A stretch of 48,342 bases of DNA from JANYJZ01 sp964523395 (GTDB taxonomy: Bacteria; Bacteroidota; Ignavibacteria; UBA10030; SZUA-254), in NCBI GenBank assembly GCA_964523395.1, contig CAZFXS010000019.1, positions 1 to 48,342 on the forward strand, read 5' to 3'. Within the stretch, counting starts at the first letter, position 1, and each line of letters starts with the position of its first letter. Shown one piece after another: positions 1 through 8,491 of this stretch. Under the pieces are notes generated by a model. That model did not search any database and was not told the DNA's origin. It was given only the letters and a program-made list of their open reading frames with translations. The position numbers and the translations under genes were made by a program.

Positions 1-2093
1 AATATATCACAACTAATTGCGAGACTCAACTTATTTTGTAACATAGTTACTTTATCATTTCGGGTCGCATAGACAAGCATTAATCCCTGATATGCTGAAT
101 GATTTTGTTTGTCTAATTTAAGTAGTTTGTGATAATATTTTTCTGCTTCGTCAATATTTCCTTCTTCCAATAAACTATTGGCGCGTAACTCAAATTGTTC
201 AATGGTTTTTACAATCTCATCAGAAGACTCTTCCAATTGCCTGAAACCCTGTTGCTGTTCATGTATCCGGGATGAGACTCTGGCATATGCCTCTTTTCCC
301 TGTTCATTTTGCGGGTCTAACGTGAGAAGCAGGTTAAGAACCTGGTAGCTTTTTTGAAATTTTCCTTTCAACTCAAGAATCAGTGCAAGTTTCCCAAGAA
401 AATTTGTCTGTCTGTCATTTGTAAGGGAGGAAGATGTTAATTTATTCAGAAGAACAGAGTCAAAGGGAACATCGGGGTTTATTCTTGGAAATTCATATAG
501 CCATAGCGTTGGCCCGGTTTGATGCTCATTGGGTTGTACTTCATATGTCAGATGCCATCCCGAACGGAGTGAATCATAAAAACTGAGCATTTTACGATAC
601 CTGGTTGAATCCTGTTTGTACCTGCCGTAATCAAAGTCACTGGCGACTAGAAGGTCCAGATCTTCGTACCAGCGGGTATCATAAAATGGTGCCATCTGTT
701 CAGAATTCACTGCGCTGAATTGAATCGGCAGTTTAATGAATTTTGTGTCCTCCAGTTCTATTCCAAATGGTCCTGCGGCAATTGCAGCTGCGGGTCGAAG
801 GTTTTTTTCTATCCATTGTTTCGCGAGTGTTCGGGTGTCTGGTAACGAGATTGTTTGTTGATACTTGATGACACCGGTTATTGCTGGAAAAGAAATAATG
901 GCGAGAGCAATAATCATTCCCCACTCTTTGTTGAAAACCAAAGGGCGATAGTTTTTCAGTAAGCTCCAACCCTGCACAAGACCAGTGGCCCCAATGGTGA
1001 CCATAAATGGGATCAAAGGGAAAATGTACCTGTCAGCTCTCATTTGCCAGGAACCTAATACAATCAGAAAGATTACAGGAATAGTGAGTAATACATAATT
1101 TTTCTTTTGTTTAGAGAATAAGAGAAATACGAAAGAAAACAGAACAACAACCAGAAGCGGCCAGCCGAGATTTAAAGGAAGTGACTCAGAGAGGTAATAC
1201 ATTGCAGTACTTTTGGAATAATCTACTCCGAGGTGTCCATATTCCATGTGTACTTCTGTCTGACTGAATTTCAGCAAAAAGTCATCAAGATGAAAAAGGA
1301 TAAGCGGGTTCAGCAACAAAAATACTCCCGTGGCGACAGCGCCGCTTACATACAAATAGATATGTTTAACGGACTTCGCCGCTTCCGGTAGAGAATGAGC
1401 GCGAAGAAAATGGATGATAACGAGGCCGCCAATAAGAATAGCGCCATTATACTTGGTTGAGGCTGCCAATCCAATTGCGAGCCCCGATAGTATGTACCAT
1501 TTCCGCTCGCCTCGTGTGAAGATCATATAGAAAAAGAACAAGGATAGCACAGCGAAAAATGTAAGGATTGAATCGACGTTAACGAGGTGTGCTTGGGAAA
1601 TATGTAAAATATTTATACTGAGAAGAAATGCCGAAACCAAAGCTACGCGCTTGTCCGCAAATTTTCCTGCAAAAAAATATGAAACGCTTATTGTTCCAAG
1701 GTCAAAGAGAATTGTGCCGGTACGGCCGATAACCGCAAATACTGTCGGATCGGATTCAAACGCTGTAAGAAACGATGTCAGGTTTTGATACATTCCAAAA
1801 ATGGAACCAATCAAAAAATGTAGTGCCTGGAGAAGGAATTGAACATAATAGGCGAATGCGGGATAAACGAAGAAATGATGATCAATGGGCTGTTTGTCAA
1901 GCTCCCATAGCTTCATACCGAACCGTAGCGGAATAGCTTCCTCGTACAATTGGGGGAGTTGCCAGGTTATATTCCATATTCTCAGTATAGTTGCAATTGC
2001 GAGAATGAACAAAAAGAAACGATGATCTTGAATAAAGGCTATTCTATTTTTCTTTAGCGGTGGTGTTTCACCTTTCACCTTTTTTTTTGTCAT
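1..2093 (-). CDS. GT-C (GT39/ArnT-like) membrane glycosyltransferase with C-terminal TPR, 3' end outside window
   Basis: The frame is open from the ATG at 2093 to the left edge, about 697 codons, so the C-terminus is missing. A short basic N-terminus precedes many hydrophobic segments over roughly the first 350 residues, as in lipid-linked-sugar glycosyltransferases of the PMT/ArnT superfamily. An early extracytoplasmic loop with HHFFVYP resembles the family's substrate loop. A soluble part follows, and the visible end contains helical repeats that look like TPRs (for example NIDEAEKYYHKLLKL). The family transfers a sugar from a polyprenyl-phosphate donor on the periplasmic face; the acceptor here is unknown. 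It starts 3 nt after the methyltransferase, so the two are probably co-transcribed. Family assignment is from overall architecture and is moderately secure; the substrate cannot be told. Confidence 0.75.
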   Translation of the reverse strand, partial: MTKKKVKGETPPLKKNRIAFIQDHRFFLFILAIATILRIWNITWQLPQLYEEAIPLRFGMKLWELDKQPIDHHFFVYPAFAYYVQFLLQALHFLIGSIFGMYQNLTSFLTAFESDPTVFAVIGRTGTILFDLGTISVSYFFAGKFADKRVALVSAFLLSINILHISQAHLVNVDSILTFFAVLSLFFFYMIFTRGERKWYILSGLAIGLAASTKYNGAILIGGLVIIHFLRAHSLPEAAKSVKHIYLYVSGAVATGVFLLLNPLILFHLDDFLLKFSQTEVHMEYGHLGVDYSKSTAMYYLSESLPLNLGWPLLVVVLFSFVFLLFSKQKKNYVLLTIPVIFLIVLGSWQMRADRYIFPLIPFMVTIGATGLVQGWSLLKNYRPLVFNKEWGMIIALAIISFPAITGVIKYQQTISLPDTRTLAKQWIEKNLRPAAAIAAGPFGIELEDTKFIKLPIQFSAVNSEQMAPFYDTRWYEDLDLLVASDFDYGRYKQDSTRYRKMLSFYDSLRSGWHLTYEVQPNEHQTGPTLWLYEFPRINPDVPFDSVLLNKLTSSSLTNDRQTNFLGKLALILELKGKFQKSYQVLNLLLTLDPQNEQGKEAYARVSSRIHEQQQGFRQLEESSDEIVKTIEQFELRANSLLEEGNIDEAEKYYHKLLKLDKQNHSAYQGLMLVYATRNDKVTMLQNKLSLAISCDI

Positions 2094-2096
2094 AAA

Positions 2097-2768
2097 CTAA
2101 CCTGATTGTCCCATGAGTGATTCACGTCGAAATATCAAAATAGTCCACATCAATGTTTTGTCTTTGTACTTCTCTTGAAATCCACTATCGCTGATTAATC
2201 TTATCATTCTGTCCCAATCATGCCAATAGGGTGAGAACGACCAATGAAACAGTGCGCCGATTTTTATTGCAGTTTTTGCCATACATTTGACAAGAAAGTG
2301 ATTTCTGGGGAATGAGAGTGCATATACACTTGAAGTTTTCGCAAGAGAACGTTCGAGAAGCAGGTCAAGATTTTCGTAACAACAGACCACTTTGTCCATC
2401 ATGACAATATCGGCCGAGGCAATATCGGTTCCTTTCTCCGTAAAATCACCGTGCAGGTATGTCGTTTTGGCTTCCATCCCCAAATCCTTTGAGAGTTGTT
2501 TCGCGTAGGTAATCATCCCTTCCGAAATGTCAACGCCGGTCGCTGTCGCGGCACCCCGTTGCAGAAGCGTAAGATGCAGTCCGCCAACGCCGCAGCCGAT
2601 TTCAAGAATGGATTTTCCCTCAATGTGTAACGAACTGATTCCTTCAAGAAGCAACCGCTGTTCCTTCGCGAGTCCTTTTTTGCGAAATCGCTTCAGATAT
2701 TTCTTTGAATTCTTCGAAAAGAATTTGTCGGTTCTTGCGGTTGGAGATGTCGAACAGCAGTTAGACAT
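2097..2768 (-). CDS. class I SAM-dependent methyltransferase
   Basis: This 223-residue protein has a Rossmann methyltransferase core. Motif I is LEIGCGVGGLHL at about residues 55-66, followed by the acidic end of strand 2 in GVDISEGM. A DIVMMDKVVCCYENL stretch takes the place of motif IV/V. The N-terminus is rich in Cys, Lys and Phe. The product would use S-adenosylmethionine on an unknown small molecule or lipid; the form recalls BchM/UbiG-type enzymes. It begins 5 nt after the DnaQ-WYL gene and ends 3 nt before the glycosyltransferase, so it sits inside a leftward operon. The fold is clear, the substrate is not. Confidence 0.8.
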   Translation of the reverse strand: MSNCCSTSPTARTDKFFSKNSKKYLKRFRKKGLAKEQRLLLEGISSLHIEGKSILEIGCGVGGLHLTLLQRGAATATGVDISEGMITYAKQLSKDLGMEAKTTYLHGDFTEKGTDIASADIVMMDKVVCCYENLDLLLERSLAKTSSVYALSFPRNHFLVKCMAKTAIKIGALFHWSFSPYWHDWDRMIRLISDSGFQEKYKDKTLMWTILIFRRESLMGQSG

Positions 2769-2773
2769 GGTTA

Positions 2774-3634
2774 TCAGATGATACGTGGAGGGACAACCCG
2801 GATATCCAGCATTCTGTCTATCCGGAAATTTCTCTCTGCTTTTGCGGAGTGGCAGTAGGCGATCAAATACATTGCGCCGTTTTGTTTGAATTTATCGGCG
2901 ATACATTCTTTTGGCGTGATCATCCGCTGTGTTATTTCATTTTCTGTAGGGGAGAGATATTTTAACCACAGCGAATGTTGCGAGGACAATGCCCTTTCGA
3001 TAATGTTCAGGCGTTTTTCATGCAGAACATGGGTAAGGTCTTTACGGTTCAGGTCGGCACATGTGGTGCAGTCGTATGCCTTAAGCATTGACAGAAACGC
3101 AGTGAAAAGCTGTGCAGTGACCATGGTGTCTTCCAGCGCACGGTGCTTTACCGGAAATGGTATACCCATGACATTTGCCACGTTTTCCTGTGGGTATCTG
3201 CCGAGCCCTGGCAGGAGCTGGCGTGCGATTGCGAGCGCGTCTGCAACAGGATGCGTCAGCGCAGGAAATCCGCAGAGCTGGAATTCTGATGTGAGAAACG
3301 AGACATCAAACGGAGCGTTGTATGCGACAAGAATTGCGCCATCCATCATTGACCAAAGCCGTTCTGCAATTTCACAAAATGTCGGAGCGCCGACAAGCAT
3401 TTGCGGAGAGATGCGATTGACTGCGTACGCTCCTGCAGAAATGGGGCGCTGCGGGTCAATAAGGCTGCTGAATGAATCCACCACAGCGCCACCGCGCAGT
3501 TTGACGGCTGCGATCTCGCAGACGCGGTCTCCGCGGTCCGGAGAAAGCCCGGTAGTTTCCACGTCAACCACGAGAAAATCTGTTTCATCCAGATGTTGTT
3601 CGAGCAACGAGCGGGAGGCGGAGGTCTTTTTCAA
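2774..3634 (-). CDS. DnaQ-like 3'-5' exonuclease fused to a C-terminal WYL domain
   Basis: The 286-residue protein has two domains. Residues about 18-190 are a DEDDh exonuclease: the first acidic pair is in VVDVETTG (D24, E26), the second motif is YNAPFDVSFL and the third is HRALEDT, giving all catalytic acids and the histidine. Residues about 213-283 match a WYL domain: a helix with IIERALSS, then LWLKYLSP, RMITPKECI, MYLIAYCH and RNFRIDRMLDI. WYL domains are ligand- or nucleic-acid-sensing modules, usually found behind HTH domains or in defence proteins. The likely role is DNA repair or proofreading with WYL-based regulation or substrate binding. The gene is separated from the upstream exonuclease gene by a 120-nt spacer holding a dispersed repeat. 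The domain calls are strong; the function of the fusion is inference. Confidence 0.85.
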   Translation of the reverse strand: MKKTSASRSLLEQHLDETDFLVVDVETTGLSPDRGDRVCEIAAVKLRGGAVVDSFSSLIDPQRPISAGAYAVNRISPQMLVGAPTFCEIAERLWSMMDGAILVAYNAPFDVSFLTSEFQLCGFPALTHPVADALAIARQLLPGLGRYPQENVANVMGIPFPVKHRALEDTMVTAQLFTAFLSMLKAYDCTTCADLNRKDLTHVLHEKRLNIIERALSSQHSLWLKYLSPTENEITQRMITPKECIADKFKQNGAMYLIAYCHSAKAERNFRIDRMLDIRVVPPRII

Positions 3635-3677
3635 GTTTAATGGTGCCAGATTTTTATTTAAATCCGATAAGAAAATA

Positions 3678-3741
3678 TCACCGCAGAGTCACAGAGGACG
3701 CAGAGGAGAATTACTCCATGTTCTTCGCGTCTGAGCGGTGA
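3678..3741. repeat. CACAGAG-type dispersed palindromic repeat
   Basis: The sequence contains the word series accgcagag, cacagagg and cgcagagg, then a spacer and the partly complementary cgtctgagcggtga. The ends tcaccgc and gcggtga are inverted. From memory, intergenic repeats of this CACAGAG/CGCAGAG type occur in many environmental bacterial genomes. Here the repeat lies between two exonuclease genes of one leftward run. It could be an inserted repeat unit; no function is evident. Confidence 0.6.
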
Positions 3742-3754
3742 AGATACGTATTTG

Positions 3755-4429
3755 CTAGTCTTTGAGATTCAAAAATTTATTCCATCGTCTGAACAATTCC
3801 GCGGTGGCGATGACATCGCCGATGCAGTATTGCGCAATCTCGCGAAACCTTCCTTCCTGAAACAGCGGGCCTAAGCTTAATCCGGTAATGCCTTCACTCT
3901 TCGGACTCTTAATCCCAAAGGCTTTGCAGAAAAAATCGAGGTTAAATTTTCTCGTTGCCCCGTAAAACGTGAGCTGATCGAGCAGGTCACAATGTTTTCC
4001 GGCATCATAACGGTAAGGCACGAGATTGCGTGTCGGTTGAATACCGAGTACCGCCGATCGTGTCATGAGGAACGGACAATCAAATGTCCGTCCGTTGAAC
4101 GTGACAATGCGGTCATATTTTTCCACGTTATCCCAGAAAGATTTCAGTACGAATGCTTCGTCACCGGATTGGTATTCAATCTTTCCGTCATCCGACATAA
4201 ACTGTTCCGAGATGTTTGCCTGATAGAGCACTTTACCGGCGTTTGTGTCCGGATTAAGCATGCCGATGGCAAGAACCTGCGCAGTAAGAGGGTAGAGGTT
4301 AAGTTTTAACGCTTCTTCTTCGCGTTCTTCGTCGGTTGTGGCAAATTTAAAAATGTATTCCTTCTGGACTTCATCCAGTGTGTCGATTGGTAAAGCGAGT
4401 GTTTCAATATCAAAGACGATTGATGTCAT
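3755..4429 (-). CDS. PolB-type 3'-5' exonuclease (RNase H-like fold)
   Basis: This 224-residue protein resembles the free-standing exonuclease domain of family B DNA polymerases (PF10108/PF13482 type). The first catalytic motif is FDIETLA close to the N-terminus, the second is FNGRTFDCPFL, and the third is YCIGDVIATAELF with its aspartate. The start chosen is the ATG at 4429, because GGAGG lies 6 nt upstream and a start further up would run 30 codons into recX. The stop codon of recX is 1 nt away, so translation is probably coupled. Position after recA-recX suggests a role in recombination repair, for example end trimming. The family's precise substrate is not established. Confidence 0.82.
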   Translation of the reverse strand: MTSIVFDIETLALPIDTLDEVQKEYIFKFATTDEEREEEALKLNLYPLTAQVLAIGMLNPDTNAGKVLYQANISEQFMSDDGKIEYQSGDEAFVLKSFWDNVEKYDRIVTFNGRTFDCPFLMTRSAVLGIQPTRNLVPYRYDAGKHCDLLDQLTFYGATRKFNLDFFCKAFGIKSPKSEGITGLSLGPLFQEGRFREIAQYCIGDVIATAELFRRWNKFLNLKD

Positions 4430-4430
4430 G

Positions 4431-5093
4431 TTATTCCTCCCGGTTAGAAACTGGTTTGTTGTTAAATAGTGTCTGAAGCACCGGCGATATGACAGACCAG
4501 CTGAATCCGCGCCTGGCAAGAAACTGGGCGATTTTCTGGCGTTGCTTTAATACATCGGTTGATTTCCGGGAGGCGGTGAATTTTTTCATTACTTTTTCAG
4601 CGGCTTGCAGAGCAGATGATTGCTCGGTGAAGGCGTCAACCGTGTCGTGCAAAACAGTATCAATGGTTTCCCGCTGAACCCCTTTGAGCATTAGCTGTTG
4701 GCGGAGAAGACGCGGTCCCGCAGGTTTTCGTAGCTGGGCATCGTGGACGAATGCCCGCGCAAATTTCCGGTCGTCAAGCAGATTCAATGATTGAAGATGT
4801 TCAATCACCTTGTTAATAGTGTCCGGCATGAATTCTTTTTCGGCGAGCTTGAGGCGAAGTTCTTTTTCCGTCCGTAGCCGGTAGCCGATAAACCTCAAGG
4901 CAATCTGTTTTGCGCGGGTAAATTCCTCCGTGGAAGTTATCGACTGGTACGTTTGCTCATCAAGCTGGTCTCCTTTGCGCAATCCGTATCGTGCCAATAC
5001 CTCCTCATCTATACCAAACGCAAACTCACCGTCAATGTCGATAGAGTAACGGCGAGGATTGCGTTTTTGTCGTTCAATGTTTGTGACAATCAT
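4431..5093 (-). CDS. recX: regulatory protein RecX
   Basis: The 220-residue protein has the all-helical RecX repeat architecture. The RecX signature appears as IALRFIGYRLRTEKEL and then HLQSLNLLDDRKFARAFV, followed by two further three-helix repeats. An N-terminal extension of about 60 residues forms a beta-rich segment (YSIDIDGEFAFGIDEE), as in the longer RecX proteins. RecX binds in the RecA filament groove and restrains recombination and coprotease activity. The gene lies 19 nt downstream of recA on the same strand, the usual arrangement, and runs directly into the PolB-type exonuclease gene. Confidence 0.93.
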   Translation of the reverse strand: MIVTNIERQKRNPRRYSIDIDGEFAFGIDEEVLARYGLRKGDQLDEQTYQSITSTEEFTRAKQIALRFIGYRLRTEKELRLKLAEKEFMPDTINKVIEHLQSLNLLDDRKFARAFVHDAQLRKPAGPRLLRQQLMLKGVQRETIDTVLHDTVDAFTEQSSALQAAEKVMKKFTASRKSTDVLKQRQKIAQFLARRGFSWSVISPVLQTLFNNKPVSNREE

Positions 5094-5112
5094 GATGTCA
5101 CAATAATAAAAA

Positions 5113-6201
5113 TCACACCTTTACGGGTTTCTTGACACTGTCAGTTTTTACTGCCTGCGGTGCTTCGGTTTTTGCGGGCTTTGCCTGTCCGTTCTCTTCA
5201 ACGAGTCCCAGTTTCTTTCTAACGGTGTAATCGATTTCTTTCGTCATCTTTTCGTTTTCCTGAAGATACTTTTTGACAGCATCGCGGCCCTGGCCGATAC
5301 GTTCGTTATTGTAGGAGAACCATGATCCGCTTTTAGCGATGACATTTTGCTCGACGGCAATGTCGATCATGTCACCAATCTTTGAAATGCCTTCGTTATA
5401 CAGAATATCGAATTGCGATTCCTTGAACGGCGGGGCAACTTTGTTCTTGACTACTTTCACTTTCACACGGTTGCCGATGACGTTCTGTCCGTCCTTGAGC
5501 GCTTCTATGCGGCGGACGTCGAGACGGAGCGACGCATAGAACTTGAGCGCATTACCGCCGGTGGTTGTCTCCGGATTGCCGAACATGATGCCGATTTTCT
5601 GGCGGAGCTGGTTTGTAAAGATAACGGATGTTTTGGATTTGCTGATGGCGGCTGTCAGTTTCCGCAATGCCTGCGACATCAATCGCGCCTGGACGCCCAT
5701 TGTCGGGTCGCCCATCTCGCCTTCGATTTCAGCGCGCGGAGTCAACGCTGCAACCGAGTCGATAACGATAACATCGAGTGCACCGCTGCGGACGAGCGTC
5801 TCCACAATCTCAAGCGCCTGTTCGCCGTATTCCGGCTGTGAGAGCATCAGATTGTTAACATCAACGCCAAGTTTCTTTGCGTATGAAATATCAAGCGCAT
5901 GCTCTGTGTCGATGAATGCGGCGATGCCCTGCTTCTTCTGCGCTTCTGCAATGACATGCAAACATATTGTGGTTTTTCCGGACGATTCAGGCCCAAAGAT
6001 TTCTATAACGCGTCCCCGCGGTATTCCGCCAATGCCGATGGCGGCATCGAGAGAAATCGAGCCGGTAGAAATCGATTCAATTTTGGTGATGGGGCCTTCA
6101 TCAAGTTTCATGATGGCGCCTTTGCCGTGCTGTTTCTCGATTTGTTCTATCGCGATGCGTAATGCCTGCATCCGGGCTTCTTTATTCATTTCTTCAGCCA
6201 T
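5113..6201 (-). CDS. recA: recombinase RecA
   Basis: The 362-residue protein is a full-length RecA. The Walker A motif GPESSGKTT lies near residue 70, and the L1/L2 region and the TGGNALKFYASLRLDVRR block are intact. The C-terminal tail is Lys/Pro-rich (QAKPAKTEAPQAVKT) rather than acidic. RecA forms filaments on ssDNA, catalyses strand exchange and triggers LexA cleavage. The start ATG at 6201 has AAGGA a few bases upstream. The gene is followed by recX and preceded by a CheY-like regulator gene 49 nt away. I could not identify a LexA box. Confidence 0.98.
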   Translation of the reverse strand: MAEEMNKEARMQALRIAIEQIEKQHGKGAIMKLDEGPITKIESISTGSISLDAAIGIGGIPRGRVIEIFGPESSGKTTICLHVIAEAQKKQGIAAFIDTEHALDISYAKKLGVDVNNLMLSQPEYGEQALEIVETLVRSGALDVIVIDSVAALTPRAEIEGEMGDPTMGVQARLMSQALRKLTAAISKSKTSVIFTNQLRQKIGIMFGNPETTTGGNALKFYASLRLDVRRIEALKDGQNVIGNRVKVKVVKNKVAPPFKESQFDILYNEGISKIGDMIDIAVEQNVIAKSGSWFSYNNERIGQGRDAVKKYLQENEKMTKEIDYTVRKKLGLVEENGQAKPAKTEAPQAVKTDSVKKPVKV

Positions 6202-6250
6202 AGGTGTATCCTTTCAAAAAAAGTGTGAAAAATGTTCCGGCGTCAATTAG

Positions 6251-6658
6251 CTATGTGCCGGTTCCAAATCGTGTCAGGAGCGTAAGGACAATAGTTTTTA
6301 CCTGCTCGGTGTCGTACGGTTTTTCGACATAATCGTCCGCGCCCAGTTTTTTAGCCGTAAGCTTCGCGTCGAAATCATCAATCGATGACATAAAGACATA
6401 CGGCACGTCTTTCAGTTTCGGGTTTGTTTTTACCTTTTCAAAAAGATCAAAACCGTTCATGACCGGCATCCGGACATCGCTTAAAATTAAATCAGGTGTT
6501 GATCTCTGCATTTTCTTCAGAGCGGCTTCTCCGCTGTTGGCGGTGATTACTTTAAATGTTGCGCCTTCAACAGCGTCTTTGATGGCGCTTAACCACAACG
6601 GCTCATCATCTATAAAAAGAACGGTTCTCGTTCGCTTACGAGTTTTTTTCTGTACCAT
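6251..6658 (-). CDS. single-domain response regulator (CheY-like)
   Basis: The 135-residue protein is a receiver domain with no output domain. The acidic pair is in FIDDEPLW, the phospho-acceptor aspartate is in LILSDVRMPVMNG, the conserved Ser/Thr is in VFMSS, and the lysine is in YVEKPYD. The N-terminus is a basic stretch (QKKTRKRTRT). Such proteins act by phosphorylation-dependent protein contacts. No histidine kinase is nearby. It lies between thpR (13-nt gap) and recA (49-nt gap) and is probably co-transcribed with them, which is an unusual place for it. Confidence 0.92.
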   Translation of the reverse strand: MVQKKTRKRTRTVLFIDDEPLWLSAIKDAVEGATFKVITANSGEAALKKMQRSTPDLILSDVRMPVMNGFDLFEKVKTNPKLKDVPYVFMSSIDDFDAKLTAKKLGADDYVEKPYDTEQVKTIVLTLLTRFGTGT

Positions 6659-6671
6659 TAATCGAGAATTG

Positions 6672-7241
6672 TTATGATGGTTGTAAATGGTTTGTCGTCA
6701 AGATTGAATACGCCGCTCCCTGCGGGTGTAGTACACTCTTCATGACGTGTATCCCGTCTATCCTCGCCTTGCGTGGTTCAAAGGTAAGCTTTTCCAACAT
6801 GGGAGTCAAGTAAGCAAGGTTCTTTTCACTCTTTATTCTTCCAAGTGTAACGTGGGGACGGAAGGGGCGTTTCTCCAGTTCAATCCCGAATCGAGAAAGC
6901 ATACTGTCGAGGTCATACTTCAGCAACGGTAACGTATCGGTCTCCAGCGTACAACCGATCCAAATGACTTTTGGATGATGCTTATTCGGGAAAACGCCAA
7001 GCTTTTCGTAAATAACATCGAAAGTTTGGTGTTTTTCTGTGATTTTTGAAATGTTATCCAGAATTACAGGGAGAATATCTTCATTAACATCCCCGAGGAA
7101 TGTTATCGTCGCGTGGAATTTATCAGTGCTTTCCCATTTAACATCAGCGTCAGAAGCCTTGAGCTTTGACTGGAGCGTAACCATTTCCTGACGGATCGGT
7201 TCGGGAGGGGAGAAGGAAATGAACGTCCGGATAGTGGTCAT
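6672..7241 (-). CDS. thpR: RNA 2',3'-cyclic phosphodiesterase
   Basis: The 189-residue protein belongs to the 2H phosphoesterase superfamily. It has two HxTx motifs, HATITFLG at about residue 44 and HVTLGRI at about residue 130. The N-terminus IRTFISFSPPEPIR matches the family start. Members hydrolyse 2',3'-cyclic phosphates on RNA ends and were first described as 2'-5' RNA ligases. The ATG at 7241 overlaps the cinA stop by one base (TGATG), so the genes are translationally coupled. The cinA-thpR-recA linkage is common in bacteria. Confidence 0.93.
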   Translation of the reverse strand: MTTIRTFISFSPPEPIRQEMVTLQSKLKASDADVKWESTDKFHATITFLGDVNEDILPVILDNISKITEKHQTFDVIYEKLGVFPNKHHPKVIWIGCTLETDTLPLLKYDLDSMLSRFGIELEKRPFRPHVTLGRIKSEKNLAYLTPMLEKLTFEPRKARIDGIHVMKSVLHPQGAAYSILTTNHLQPS

Positions 7242-8491
7242 CAGAGCTCAATCTTGAGCAGTTTCCGACGTAGAAGTTCTAAAGCAGATTGAGATGCGTA
7301 CTCTTTTATGCGGAGACGGTCATTGCCAAAATGAAATTTCATCGCGAATGTTGATGAAGAATCTGAATAACCGATCCAGACAAGTCCGACAGGTTTTTCG
7401 GGCGTTCCGCCCGAAGGCCCGGCGATTCCCGTTGTCGAGAGGCCGATATCAGTTCCCGAAATGCTTCGCACACCTTCCGCCATTGCTTCAGCGACTTCCT
7501 TGCTTACGGCGCCATGAGTTTCGATAAGCAATTGAGGGACTTTCAAGATATCAACTTTTGATTTGTTGCTGTAAGAAATTACTCCCCGTTCAAAATATGC
7601 TGAACTGCCGGGAACATTTGTGACGCGGTTAGCGATCATTCCACCGGTACATGATTCGGCCACGGCCAGTGTAAGTTTCCGTTCCGTTAATGTCTTGCCG
7701 ATGATTTCTTCGAGCTCGTCATCATCGGTGCCGTAAATATATTTTTCAACTTTATTGCGGATACGCGATTCGATTTCCCGGATCTTCTGTTCGGCAGATT
7801 GTCTGTTGGTTTCCACAACGGAAATTCTCATCCGGACGCCTGTAGCGGAGGGGAGGAACGCCAGTTTTGATCCCTGTATAACTTCGTCAATGTGACCGAG
7901 TTTGGCGGCAAGCGATGATTCGGGAATTCCGGTAGCTTTCAATGTGCGGTGCAGAACGACCTTGCCCGTGGATTTCCCGGAAAAATACGGAATGACAAAA
8001 TCATTCATCATGCATTCCATTTCATACGGCACGCCGGGCATGACGATAACAAACTTATTATCCTTTTCAAATAATTCCCCCGGTGCTGTTCCATGGTGAT
8101 TCGGGATGACAATACATCCACGCGGAACAAGTGTTTGCTCTTCGTACAAATCAGACCAGGCGCGGTTGCGTTGTTGCAGGAATCCTTCGATGATAGCACG
8201 GGTGCCGGAGTCGGGAATGAGATCAGTGTTGAAAAATTTACAAAGAGTTTTCTTTGTAATATCGTCGTGGGTGGGTCCGAGTCCGCCGGTGATGATCACA
8301 ACATCAAACGTCCTGTAACTCTCATCCAGTGTCCGTAGGATATCAGATTCGTCATCACTTACAGTTACCATCCTGTTGACTTCAACACTAATGCCATTGA
8401 GCTTTTGTGCGATGAACGCGGCATTGGTATTTATAACCTGCCCGATTAACAACTCATCCCCGATTGTAATGATTGCTGACTTCATTGCCAC
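7241..8491 (-). CDS. cinA: competence/damage-inducible protein CinA (NMN deamidase family)
   Basis: The 416-residue protein has both CinA domains. Residues about 1-170 are the MoeA/MogA-like domain (IITIGDELLIGQ, ITGGLGPTHDD, VMPGVPYEM). Residues about 255-416 are the C-terminal deamidase domain (AVAESCTGGMIANR, YFERGVISYSNKSK, STTGIAGPSGGTPEKPVGLVW). Full-length CinA has ADP-ribose pyrophosphatase and NMN deamidase activities. Translation could also begin at the second methionine, two codons in, which fits the family better. The gene overlaps pgpA by 10 nt at its start and thpR by one base at its end. Confidence 0.95.
   Translation of the reverse strand: MAMKSAIITIGDELLIGQVINTNAAFIAQKLNGISVEVNRMVTVSDDESDILRTLDESYRTFDVVIITGGLGPTHDDITKKTLCKFFNTDLIPDSGTRAIIEGFLQQRNRAWSDLYEEQTLVPRGCIVIPNHHGTAPGELFEKDNKFVIVMPGVPYEMECMMNDFVIPYFSGKSTGKVVLHRTLKATGIPESSLAAKLGHIDEVIQGSKLAFLPSATGVRMRISVVETNRQSAEQKIREIESRIRNKVEKYIYGTDDDELEEIIGKTLTERKLTLAVAESCTGGMIANRVTNVPGSSAYFERGVISYSNKSKVDILKVPQLLIETHGAVSKEVAEAMAEGVRSISGTDIGLSTTGIAGPSGGTPEKPVGLVWIGYSDSSSTFAMKFHFGNDRLRIKEYASQSALELLRRKLLKIEL

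Noticed and set aside
2886..3734. Long open frame antisense to the DnaQ-WYL gene (282 codons)
   Set aside because: The opposite strand encodes an intact two-domain protein; this frame shows no recognisable motif.
5543..6250. Long open frame antisense to recA (235 codons)
   Set aside because: It is a shadow of the recA codon pattern, with no domain, no plausible start site and low-complexity content.
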